DNA of 64,000 nt from Winogradskyella sp. PG-2. Its GTDB lineage: Bacteria; Bacteroidota; Bacteroidia; Flavobacteriales; Flavobacteriaceae. The position numbers and the translations under genes were made by a program. The notes beneath the pieces are model-generated. The model had not been told where the DNA came from and did no database searches. It worked only from the letters and a program-made list of their open reading frames with translations. Numbering within the stretch: position 1 is the stretch's first letter; every line of letters begins with the position of its first letter. Below are positions 36,476-44,960 of the stretch, piece after piece. The DNA lies in the NCBI RefSeq assembly GCF_000828715.1, contig NZ_AP014583.1:3346001-3410000 (forward strand), in the 5' to 3' direction.

Positions 36476-39307
36476 ATGAGAATCTTAATTATACTTGGCT
36501 TTTTATGCCTGACTACTGTTTTAAATGCTCAGAAAAAAGTATTAGAACATGAGGATAAAGACTTATGGAATCGCATACGAAATGTCAATATATCTAATTC
36601 TGGTGATCATGTCTTATATGCTTTAGAAAAAGGTGAGAAAGAGCAAACTATTCAACTTTTAAATGACAAAGGAAATCAAATCATGTCTTATGAGCGTAGC
36701 AAAGGTGGACAATTTTCTTTTGATTCAAAGTATGCTGTATTTGCTGTAAATGCTTGGAAAGATAGCATTAGAGAAATGAAAAGACGAAAGGTAAAAAAGA
36801 AAGATTTACCTAAAGATACTTTAATGATTTATGATATCAATAGTAAGTCATTAAAAAAGATTTCCAATGTAAAATCGTATCGACTTCCAGAAAAATGGTC
36901 TGGAGTTGTAGCTTACATGCTTGAAGCTCCAATACCAACAAAGAAGGACACTTCAAAAGTTAAAAAAGATACTACTAAAACCAAGACACCAGATTCTTTA
37001 AAGGTGAAAAAGAAAAAACCAAAAAAAGTATCAAAGGACAATGGCTTTCATTTAGTAATTAGAGATTTAAATACTGGTACAGAAGACACACTAAAGTATG
37101 TTCTCAAATATGCTATGGCGAAAGAAGGGCGCCACATTGTTTATGCGACATCTGGTGCTATCGATAGTTTAGGTGGTGGAGTATTTCATTACGATATAGA
37201 CAAAAAGAAGAGAAAATTGCTAATGTCTAGTCATTACAAAACTAAGTACCCACAATTAGGTATTTCAGGGACAGGTCAACGTATCGGATTTGTAATAGAT
37301 ACTGATTCTACTAAAAGTTTAATAAAGAAACCTAAGTTATATTCCTGGAAACTAGGTGATGATTCGGCAAAATTAACTGTGAATTCTGAGGATAATACTT
37401 CTAAAATGTTGGTTTCTAGTGATCGTCCTTTACAGTTTTCAAAGAATGAAAGTCGTTTATATTTTGGCCTAAGAATGGCACCAATTGTTCAAGACACCAC
37501 GCTCCTCGATGAGGAAATAGTTAACGTTGAAGTCTGGACTTATGATGAACCTCGATTATACACAGTTCAAGAATTGGATGTTAAAGATGATAAAAAAAAA
37601 TCATACATGACTTTATATGATTTTAATTCAGATAAAATGATTCCAATTGGAGATATTGATTATGACTTTGTACGTTATGGAGATGAAGGTAATGGCGATT
37701 ATGCAGTCATAGGTAATTTTACTCCTTACCAACTTCAAAGTCAATGGACAGCACAGTTGCCAAGTGATTTGCAACGTGTAGATTTAAAAACAGGTGAACG
37801 TGTGAAATTAGGAACTAAAGTAAATGGTAAACCTGCCTTAAGTCCAAAGGGCAATTACGTTTACGGTTACAATAGAAAGGATAGTACGTGGTTCACTTAT
37901 AATCTCAAGACTTTAAAATATAAGACCTTAACGAAAGGACGTCAATTTTATAATGAATTACATGATTATCCAGATGATCCATATGCATACGGTTCTGCAG
38001 GATGGACGGAAGAAGATGATAAATTATTGATTTACGATCGTTACGATATTTGGGCTTTTGATCCCGATTCTGGTGAATCAAAGAATTTAACCAATGGTCG
38101 ATCAAGTAAAATGCGTTATCGTTATTTGAGATTATACAATGAAGAACGCTCTATTTCCAATTCAAAAGCTTGGTTATTAGGCACTTTCAATGAAGATAAT
38201 AAGTACGGAGGTTTTGCTAGTTATAGTCCCAAAAAAGAAGCATTAAAAGGATTAGTTAAAGGCCCATATAGTTATGGTCGTCCTTGGTTAGCACAAAAGG
38301 ATAAAAAAGAACGTTTACTATTTACTCGTCAGTCTTTTACGGATTATCCAAATCTATGGTCTTCTAACTTAGACTTTAAATCACCAAAACAAATCACAGA
38401 TGCGAATCCACAACAAAAAGATTATAATTGGGGAACAGCTGAAATGGTAGAATGGGTATCGCTGGATGGTAAATCACTAAAAGGAATGCTTATAAAACCT
38501 GAAAACTTCGATCCTAATAAGAAGTACCCAATGATCGTCAACTTCTATGAGAAGAGTTCTGATGGCTTATACCGTCATCGTTCACCGACTTATGGACGTA
38601 GCACTATTAATTATCCATTTTATGCTAGCCGAGGCTATTTGATTTTTAATCCAGATGTATATTATCGGGACGGATATCCTGGTGAAAGTGCTTTTAATTG
38701 TGTCATTCCTGGAGTAACAGCTCTAATTGATAAAGGTTTTGTTGATAAAGATAATATTGGTGTACAAGGGCATAGTTGGGGAGGTTATCAAATTGCCTAT
38801 CTCGTTACTAAAACCGATATTTTTAAAGCCGCAGAATCTGGAGCTCCAGTAGCAAACATGATTAGCGCCTATGGTGGTATACGTTGGTGGACAGGTTTAA
38901 GTCGTCAATTTCAATACGAGCATACACAAAGTCGTATTGGTGGTACACCTTGGGAATATCCGCAACGTTATATTGAAAACTCGCCAATTTTTAATATCGA
39001 TAAGATTAATACACCACTATTAATTATGCACAATGATGCAGATGGCCATGTGCCATGGTACCAAGGAATTGAGTTCTTTGTAAGTTTAAGACGTTTAGGA
39101 AAACCTTCATGGTTTTTGAATTACAATGATGAACCTCACTGGCCGTTAAAATGGCAAAATCGAATAGATTTTAATATTAGAATGTCACAGTTCTTTGATC
39201 ATTATCTCAAAGGGGCACCAAAACCCGTATGGATGGATCGTGGTGTTCCAGCTCTTGAAAAAGGTATTAATCAAGGGTATGATTATGTAGAAGGTGATAA
39301 GGACTAA
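36476..39307 (+). CDS. Exported S9 family prolyl-oligopeptidase-like peptidase
   Basis: 943 residues with a signal peptide (VLNAQ, about residue 19). A beta-propeller-like N-terminal part contains a Lys-rich insertion (about 155-190; KKDTSKVKKDTTKTK). The C-terminal alpha/beta hydrolase domain (about 655-930) has nucleophile motif GHSWGG (Ser767), Asp in HNDADGHVPW and His in NDEPHWP. All three catalytic residues are present. The family cleaves short peptides, often after Pro or dipeptides. It is 9 bp after the BNR protein and 19-33 bp before gamma-glutamyltransferase, consistent with one operon for exported peptide breakdown. Confidence 0.9.
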   Translation: MRILIILGFLCLTTVLNAQKKVLEHEDKDLWNRIRNVNISNSGDHVLYALEKGEKEQTIQLLNDKGNQIMSYERSKGGQFSFDSKYAVFAVNAWKDSIREMKRRKVKKKDLPKDTLMIYDINSKSLKKISNVKSYRLPEKWSGVVAYMLEAPIPTKKDTSKVKKDTTKTKTPDSLKVKKKKPKKVSKDNGFHLVIRDLNTGTEDTLKYVLKYAMAKEGRHIVYATSGAIDSLGGGVFHYDIDKKKRKLLMSSHYKTKYPQLGISGTGQRIGFVIDTDSTKSLIKKPKLYSWKLGDDSAKLTVNSEDNTSKMLVSSDRPLQFSKNESRLYFGLRMAPIVQDTTLLDEEIVNVEVWTYDEPRLYTVQELDVKDDKKKSYMTLYDFNSDKMIPIGDIDYDFVRYGDEGNGDYAVIGNFTPYQLQSQWTAQLPSDLQRVDLKTGERVKLGTKVNGKPALSPKGNYVYGYNRKDSTWFTYNLKTLKYKTLTKGRQFYNELHDYPDDPYAYGSAGWTEEDDKLLIYDRYDIWAFDPDSGESKNLTNGRSSKMRYRYLRLYNEERSISNSKAWLLGTFNEDNKYGGFASYSPKKEALKGLVKGPYSYGRPWLAQKDKKERLLFTRQSFTDYPNLWSSNLDFKSPKQITDANPQQKDYNWGTAEMVEWVSLDGKSLKGMLIKPENFDPNKKYPMIVNFYEKSSDGLYRHRSPTYGRSTINYPFYASRGYLIFNPDVYYRDGYPGESAFNCVIPGVTALIDKGFVDKDNIGVQGHSWGGYQIAYLVTKTDIFKAAESGAPVANMISAYGGIRWWTGLSRQFQYEHTQSRIGGTPWEYPQRYIENSPIFNIDKINTPLLIMHNDADGHVPWYQGIEFFVSLRRLGKPSWFLNYNDEPHWPLKWQNRIDFNIRMSQFFDHYLKGAPKPVWMDRGVPALEKGINQGYDYVEGDKD

Positions 39308-39340
39308 TGTTTTAAATAAATTGCAATGAATTATAATGGT

Positions 39341-41038
39341 ATGAAAAAGATAGTCACTAGCGTTTGCTTAATATTTGTAGCAACACTTACTATGATGGCT
39401 CAAGATCGTATTACGGGAGAAGCCTTTTCGACACGCTCAGAAGTATTGGGACAAAATGGGATGGTGGCAACAAGTCATCCTATAGCCTCTCAAATTGGCT
39501 TAGATGTTCTTAAAAACGGTGGAAATGCCATCGATGCAGCCATCGCAGCAAATGCAGCCTTAGGATTGATGGAGCCTACGGGTTGTGGAATAGGAGGTGA
39601 TTTGTTTGCTATTGTTTGGGATGCAAAAACTCAAAAATTGTATGGCTTAAATGCAAGTGGTCGTTCACCAAAGGCACTCTCTTTAGATTATTTTGAAAAT
39701 AAAGGTATGACCAAAATCCCTTCTTTGGGGCCGTTACCAGTTAGTGTGCCAGGTGCCGTTGACGGATGGTTTGAGTTGCACAAAAAATTCGGGTCAAAAC
39801 CAATGTCTGATATTCTTGCGCCTGCCATAAATTATGCAGAGAAAGGATTTCCATTAACCGAATTGATTGCTTGGTATATGCAACGAAGTGTGCCTTATTA
39901 TCAATCACAAGGCTATCCAAATATTGAAGATACTTACATTATACAAAATGGAGGTCAGCTTCCTAAAGAAGGAGAAATATACAAAAACCCGTATTTAGCA
40001 AATACCTATAGAAAAATTGCAAAAGGTGGTCGAGATGCTTTTTATAACGGACATATAGCCAAAACTATAGCCAATTTTATAAAAGAACAAGGTGGATTTT
40101 TGTCTACAAAAGATTTGGCGTCGCATAAATCAGAATGGGTAGAACCTGTTTCCATAAATTATCGTGGATATGATGTTTGGGAGTTACCACCAAATGGACA
40201 GGGTATAGCGGCTTTACAAATGTTACAAATTTTGAAAGGCTATGATTTCTCAAATATTGAATTTGGAAGTACTGAACACTTACATTTATTTACTGAAGCT
40301 AAGAAATTGGCATTTGAAGATCGCGCAAAATATTATGCCGATATGGATTTCTTCGACGTTCCTCTAGAACAATTATTATCAGATGGCTATGCAGATAATA
40401 GAAGAGAGAAAATAGGTAAGCGTGCTGGTCGATATTCTGCTGGTGAAATTTCAGATGGTGATACGATTTATATGACTGTGGCTGATAAAGAAGGCAATAT
40501 GATCTCGTTGATTCAAAGTAATTATCGAGGTATGGGTTCTGCTATGGTGCCACCAAAATTAGGTTTTATGTTGCAAGATAGAGGGGAGTTGTTTAGTCTA
40601 AAGCGTGGTCAAGCCAATACTTATGAACCCGGTAAACGTCCTTTTCATACAATCATACCAGCTTTCATAACTAAAGATGAGAAACCGTTTGTAAGTTTTG
40701 GAGTAATGGGAGGTGATTTTCAACCTATGGGTCATACACAGATAGTAATGAATCTAATCGACTTTGGTATGAATTTACAAGAAGCTGGTGATGCACCACG
40801 ATGGGATCATACTGGTGGAGCAAGTCCATTGGGACAAACAACAACTAATACGGGTACAATACGTACAGAATCTGGTATTAGCTATGAAACCATTAGAGGT
40901 CTTATGGACAAAGGACACAACATAGGTACTGCGAGAGGTGTTTATGGCGGCTATCAAGCTATACTATGGGATGCTATAAATAAAGTATACCATGGTGCAT
41001 CTGAGAGCCGTAAAGATGGACAAGCGGCAGGATACTAA
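39341..41038 (+). CDS. ggt: Gamma-glutamyltransferase
   Basis: Exported N-terminal nucleophile hydrolase that splits gamma-glutamyl bonds of glutathione or gamma-glutamyl peptides. Start chosen at MKKIVTSVCLIF (signal peptide ending TMMAQ) rather than the ATG five codons upstream. Features: NGGNAIDAAIAANAALG, GCGIGGDLFA, ELPPNGQG, EDRAKYYADMDF, then GDTIYMTVADKEGN at the autocleavage site. The nucleophile Thr lies in DTI (about residue 375 of the short form). GVMGGDFQPMGH follows in the small subunit. Near the cleavage site the more usual TTHFS reads TIYMT, so substrate preference may be shifted. It is 33 bp after the S9 peptidase. Confidence 0.92.
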   Translation: MKKIVTSVCLIFVATLTMMAQDRITGEAFSTRSEVLGQNGMVATSHPIASQIGLDVLKNGGNAIDAAIAANAALGLMEPTGCGIGGDLFAIVWDAKTQKLYGLNASGRSPKALSLDYFENKGMTKIPSLGPLPVSVPGAVDGWFELHKKFGSKPMSDILAPAINYAEKGFPLTELIAWYMQRSVPYYQSQGYPNIEDTYIIQNGGQLPKEGEIYKNPYLANTYRKIAKGGRDAFYNGHIAKTIANFIKEQGGFLSTKDLASHKSEWVEPVSINYRGYDVWELPPNGQGIAALQMLQILKGYDFSNIEFGSTEHLHLFTEAKKLAFEDRAKYYADMDFFDVPLEQLLSDGYADNRREKIGKRAGRYSAGEISDGDTIYMTVADKEGNMISLIQSNYRGMGSAMVPPKLGFMLQDRGELFSLKRGQANTYEPGKRPFHTIIPAFITKDEKPFVSFGVMGGDFQPMGHTQIVMNLIDFGMNLQEAGDAPRWDHTGGASPLGQTTTNTGTIRTESGISYETIRGLMDKGHNIGTARGVYGGYQAILWDAINKVYHGASESRKDGQAAGY

Positions 41039-41066
41039 AACAACTAACTTTCAAAAAATATAAACA

Positions 41067-41933
41067 ATGAAATCATTTTTAAAAATCATTATCAAACGAT
41101 TCGCCTTTATTATTGCACTATTAACATTTGTATTTAGTGTGTCTTGTAAAGAAAGCACTAAAATCGAAGCTGAAGTGCAATCAGAATCAGAAGTCGTTGC
41201 TGTTAAAGTAAAAGGTGTCGAAGTTACTTATGCAACAGATTCAACTAACCTAAAAGGGTATATAGCTTACGATGAGAATTCCAAAGTTAAACGCCCTGCC
41301 GTATTGATAGTACATGAATGGTGGGGACACAATGACTATGTTCGAGAGCGTGCAGATATGCTTGCTAATCTAGGATATACTGCAATGGCAGTAGATATGT
41401 ATGGCGATGGTAAGCAAGCCAATCATCCTGATGATGCAGGTAAGTTTGCGATGAGTGTTTTTTCTAATTTGCCAGAGGCCAAGGCACGTTTTAATGCGGC
41501 TGTTAGTTTGCTTAAGGAACACGAATCTGTTGATGCTGACAAACTTGCAGCAATTGGGTATTGTTTTGGTGGTAGTGTGGTATTAACAATGGCTAATAGT
41601 GGCGCGGATTTAGATGCTGTGGCTGCTTTTCATAGTGGTGTTACGCTTCCAGTAATGCCAAATGAGAATCTTAAAGCACAAGTATTGGTATGTAATGGAG
41701 CTGCTGACCCGTTTGTAAATGTAGAGTCAATTACCGTATTTAAAAAGGCTATGGATTCTATTGGTGCTAAATATGAGTATATTTCATATCCAGATGTTAA
41801 ACACAGTTTTACCTCTAAAACCGCTGATGAAAATGCTAAAAAGTTTAATTTACCATTAGCCTATGACGCAGATGCGGATCAAAAATCTTGGAGTAGTCTT
41901 GAGCAATTACTCAAATCTGCTTTTAGCGAGTAA
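41067..41933 (+). CDS. Dienelactone hydrolase family lipoprotein
   Basis: 288 residues. Lipoprotein signal (VFSVSCKES, Cys about residue 27). The DLH domain (about 60-285) has HEWWGHNDYVRERAD, nucleophile elbow GYCFGGS (Cys166), Asp in GAADPFVN and His in DVKHSFTS. Classic DLH has the same Cys-Asp-His triad. Periplasmic location suggests ester or lactone hydrolysis rather than the cytoplasmic beta-ketoadipate route. It is 28 bp after gamma-glutamyltransferase and ends the run that began at 33177. Confidence 0.9.
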   Translation: MKSFLKIIIKRFAFIIALLTFVFSVSCKESTKIEAEVQSESEVVAVKVKGVEVTYATDSTNLKGYIAYDENSKVKRPAVLIVHEWWGHNDYVRERADMLANLGYTAMAVDMYGDGKQANHPDDAGKFAMSVFSNLPEAKARFNAAVSLLKEHESVDADKLAAIGYCFGGSVVLTMANSGADLDAVAAFHSGVTLPVMPNENLKAQVLVCNGAADPFVNVESITVFKKAMDSIGAKYEYISYPDVKHSFTSKTADENAKKFNLPLAYDADADQKSWSSLEQLLKSAFSE

Positions 41934-42190
41934 CTTTAATGCCTAATTCAGTTTTTAGATGCTCTGCATTAATATTCTTGAGCAGTTCTATTAAATTAGG
42001 GTAACAGAATTCGGGTAGTCTTAATTCATCAACAGAATCTACTTTCGTCCAATTTTGAAAAATGATACGATTATCTACAGCTAACTAAAGAATGGATCTT
42101 ATCAGCTTTTATTAAGTAATAACTAGCAGGGGCAAATAAGAAGAAGCTTGGGAAGGCAACTTATGAAATTGGAATTGATGAACTTATATA
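41923..42190 (-). pseudogene. Remnant of an unidentified gene
   Basis: Two short conserved-looking stretches in different frames: FFLFAPASYYLIKADKIHSL (upstream) and VDNRIIFQNWTKVDSVDELR ... LIELLKNINAEHL (downstream, ending at 41923 inside the 3' end of the dienelactone hydrolase gene). Stops and a frame change separate them. The composition is protein-like, but I cannot name the family. It is best read as the 3' end of a lost gene. Confidence 0.4.
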
Positions 42191-42201
42191 CCTACCTCTT
42201 G

Positions 42202-43128
42202 TCATTTCGTTGGTTCCAAAATAGTATTTACACCATTTTCTAGGGCATAGAGTGTCTCGATTTCTTCCTCTGTTAGATTTCTATTAAAAATCGACAACTC
42301 GTCCATAAGACCTATATAACCTAATCCTAAATAAATATTGGATTTAGACAAATCCCAAGTAAAAGGTGTATCAATATTTTTACGCGTTCCTTTATGCTCA
42401 CCATTCATGTAGAGTACAGCCTGTCCATTATTCGTATTTAGATTAGAAAAATTAATCAAAATATGGGTCCATTGACCACTTTGAAAAGGTGGATTTTTGA
42501 CACCAGTAAGGCGTTCATTAAATATAGGATTTTCATTATCTGGTCCATCAGGATTTGGATTCCAAACGTTTCGATCACCAATAACTCCTAATCTAAAATC
42601 ACGAGAATTTTTTTTGGTGAAATCTACCCAAATTGCAGCATCATTAAAGCTTACATCTGTGATTTGGATAGGATCGCAATAACCGGGTTCTAAATCTGTT
42701 TCTGGATCCAAACTTAACCAAAATGAAATCGCTCCACTCCAGTCTGTAGTATTATAAACGATATTTTTTTTACTAGGATAATATATATTTCCTCGACTTC
42801 GTTCTGTAAATACAAGACCACTACCATATTTACCTTTACCACTTTGTCTACTTATGTCAGATTTGTGCAGTCCTGCTTTTGCAGAGTCAGTAGCTTTTCT
42901 ATTAGGAGCCGTATACATTTTTGAATCACCTAAAGCAAAATCAGCATCCACCCCATCATCAAAAGAGGCATATAGAGTAAGTGCTTGTTTTAAATCTAAA
43001 CGAGTTTGATCTATAGGATTTGAAGAGTCTTCTGTTTCTGTTTTTGTATTCTGCTTACAGGCACACAATGTAACTATAGAAACTAAAGCTAAAACTATTG
43101 ATTTTCTTAATCTGTTAAAAGTGTACAT
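42202..43128 (-). CDS. LamG / concanavalin A-like lipoprotein
   Basis: 308 residues. Lipoprotein signal (VTLCACKQ, Cys about residue 23-25). A laminin-G-like jelly-roll domain (about 50-300): LYASFDDGVDADFALG, GLVFTERSRGNIYYP, WSGAISFWLSLDPETDL, QWTHILINFSN, AVLYMNGEHKG, IYLGLGYIGLMDELSIFNR, LTEEEIETLYAL. These domains bind carbohydrates or act in surface glycoside hydrolases. No catalytic module is attached. It is monocistronic. Likely surface or periplasmic polysaccharide binding, by inference. Confidence 0.87.
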   Translation of the reverse strand: MYTFNRLRKSIVLALVSIVTLCACKQNTKTETEDSSNPIDQTRLDLKQALTLYASFDDGVDADFALGDSKMYTAPNRKATDSAKAGLHKSDISRQSGKGKYGSGLVFTERSRGNIYYPSKKNIVYNTTDWSGAISFWLSLDPETDLEPGYCDPIQITDVSFNDAAIWVDFTKKNSRDFRLGVIGDRNVWNPNPDGPDNENPIFNERLTGVKNPPFQSGQWTHILINFSNLNTNNGQAVLYMNGEHKGTRKNIDTPFTWDLSKSNIYLGLGYIGLMDELSIFNRNLTEEEIETLYALENGVNTILEPTK

Positions 43129-43299
43129 ATTTTGCTATTTAAAATAAATGATTTAAACAAAGTTATTAAAGTATTTGAGTTAACTAGAGCTTATTTCATA
43201 GATTCATTTCTTCTTGGTGGATTCATCTATATATTTTTAGAATGGAAACAGCTTTTTAAAATGAGAATTAAGCAATAAAGTATAGTCTTATTTAGTTCT

Positions 43300-43558
43300 G
43301 TACATTTTATATAACGTCAGATTATAGGACATTTTGCAATGTCCTATAATGTTCTTGCGTTATGTAACTTGAGCTTTGGTTAAAAGCGAAAGTTGTTACT
43401 ACAGTTTCTTCAAAAAATTTATTCTAAAAAGTTTCTTCTGCAATGTTAATGAAACCGCATACGGTTCACGATTTCCTATTTGTTTAATAGAACAGGTACA
43501 AGTAAACACTCTTTTTACAAAACAGCGATAGGAGAGTAGTGGAATGTGTTTGGAATTG
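43300..43558 (+). repeat. Dispersed structured repeat E1
   Basis: It has an attC-like palindrome at 43309-43365: outer box ATATAAC / GTTATGT, unpaired spacers of 5 and 8 nt, then a perfect 13-bp stem ATTATAGGACATT / AATGTCCTATAAT with loop TTGC. This is followed by AGCTTTGGTTAAAAGCG, a hairpin AACCG-CATA-CGGTT (43453-43466), AGTAAACACTCTTTTT and the tail AGAGTAGTGGAATGTG. The same order occurs in E2 and E3. It carries no ORF and lies in a 549-bp gap (43129-43677). Confidence 0.7.
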
Positions 43559-43600
43559 AATTGGATTTAAAGGTTTCTAATGAGATTCACATTTTTAAAT

Positions 43601-43635
43601 GAAAAAGCCAACTAGCAATGAAGTTGGCTCTTTTA
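43601..43635 (-). terminator. Rho-independent terminator of the gene ending at 43678
   Basis: Stem AGCCAACT / AGTTGGCT (43606-43613 and 43622-43629), followed on the minus strand by five T. It is nested in a wider inverted repeat GATTCACA ... TGTGAATC. Confidence 0.75.
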
Positions 43636-43677
43636 TATTGTGTGAATCTTTAAAAATAAATAGTCTAAAAATATTTT

Positions 43678-44187
43678 TTAATTCGACACAACATAGGATT
43701 TGTTATTATTTTTTGTATTTGTTTTAAATTTTAACTGTTTAATTTTATTGTCCATTCTTAATTCAATTTGGTATAACTTGTAAGAGTTTTTTTTATGATG
43801 ATATTTGATAGTTTGAATATTGCTAGACACATACCATTTTTTATTTTCTTTGAGTATCTGTTTCATTAATGATATAGGCAGTCTCATGTCTGTATATACT
43901 TCGTTAGAATTCAGGATTTTACCTTCTGAATCATATGTTGTTAAAATTTTACAATTGTATTTTTTAAAAATCACATCATACGTTGAACTTTTTTTAGAAT
44001 TAAATCCATCTGCATTTGTGATATCATAATTTGCGACTATATTTTGAATCTTTTTTATATTTTTAGATTCAACGTCGGAAACCACCTCATTAAAATAGTT
44101 CATGTTTTTTGTTACATCAAATTCAATTTGAGCGATTAGTGTTAAATTAAAAGAGATAAGTAAAATGGAAGCGCATAGTGTTTTCAT
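43678..44187 (-). CDS. Exported protein of unknown function
   Basis: 169 residues with a signal peptide (LTLIAQ, about residue 19). The mature part is Lys/Asn-rich with predicted beta strands (KYNCKILTTYDSEGKIL, KKWYVSSNIQTIKYHHKKNSYKLYQIELRMDNK). I do not recognise the family; the pattern resembles small periplasmic beta-rich proteins. It is monocistronic with its own terminator, downstream of the response-regulator gene on the same strand (128 bp). Base composition is very A-rich. Confidence 0.7.
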   Translation of the reverse strand: MKTLCASILLISFNLTLIAQIEFDVTKNMNYFNEVVSDVESKNIKKIQNIVANYDITNADGFNSKKSSTYDVIFKKYNCKILTTYDSEGKILNSNEVYTDMRLPISLMKQILKENKKWYVSSNIQTIKYHHKKNSYKLYQIELRMDNKIKQLKFKTNTKNNNKSYVVSN

Positions 44188-44315
44188 AATAGTATAGTTT
44201 TAAATTAGTCTGATGTAAAACTAAGAGTCATTAAGAAACTTTATACTAAGTACCAACATACATAAATTACGTATGGGTACGTATTTAGATATTAAAAGTA
44301 CTTTAATTTAAAAAC

Positions 44316-44960
44316 TTATAAAGAAAAGAATATTTCTTTGTTTTTAGTTATCCAGACTGATAAGGCGTCTGAATCAGAGGGCAAATCTAATTTTGCAATA
44401 ATATTGGAACGGTGTTTTTGTACCGTTCGTATTGATATGGCTAAGAGGCCACTAATGTCTTTCGACGATTTTTCTTGAGCGATTAGACGAACGATTGTAC
44501 GTTCAGAAGGAGAGAGGTATTTAATTTTTTCAAGTTCAGGATGAATTTCTGTTTTAAAAATCTCATCAAAAACTTTACTTGCATAAAATTCACCTTTCAT
44601 TACAGCTTGTATACAATTCTTAATTTCTAAAAATGGTTCATCTTTAAGAAGATAACCTGATACACCCATGTTTCTCGCCTTTAAAATAACTTCTTTTTCT
44701 TTATATGAGGTTAAAATAATAAATCGGGTCAATGATCCTCTTGCTTTACATTTTTTAATAACTTCAAACCCTGTTAATAGGGGCATATTAATATCTAGTA
44801 TAGCAATGGTTGGTTGTTTTGAATCTATAATCCCTAGAGCTTTGGCACCATTAGAAGCGCCTTCTAATACGTTGAATCCATATTCAGTCAATTCATGCAT
44901 TAACCCTTTTAAAAGCATTGGGTGATCATCTGCAACAAGTATAGAAATATTATGATTCAT
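44316..44960 (-). CDS. NarL/LuxR-type response regulator
   Basis: 214 residues. The receiver domain (about 4-120) has ILVADDHPML (acidic pocket), AILDINMP (phospho-acceptor Asp about residue 55), ILTSYKE and GYLLKDE (Lys). The C-terminal LuxR helix-turn-helix (about 145-210) has LSPSERTIVRLIAQEKSSKDISGLLAISIRTVQKH. It overlaps the upstream TPR histidine kinase by 11 bp and is the cognate regulator. Targets unknown. Confidence 0.93.
   Translation of the reverse strand: MNHNISILVADDHPMLLKGLMHELTEYGFNVLEGASNGAKALGIIDSKQPTIAILDINMPLLTGFEVIKKCKARGSLTRFIILTSYKEKEVILKARNMGVSGYLLKDEPFLEIKNCIQAVMKGEFYASKVFDEIFKTEIHPELEKIKYLSPSERTIVRLIAQEKSSKDISGLLAISIRTVQKHRSNIIAKLDLPSDSDALSVWITKNKEIFFSL

Noticed and set aside
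43309..43365. A bona fide integron with gene cassettes
   Set aside because: The palindrome resembles attC, but the box sequences deviate from the RYYYAAC/GTTRRRY consensus, long constant flanks follow each copy, and no integrase gene is in the window.
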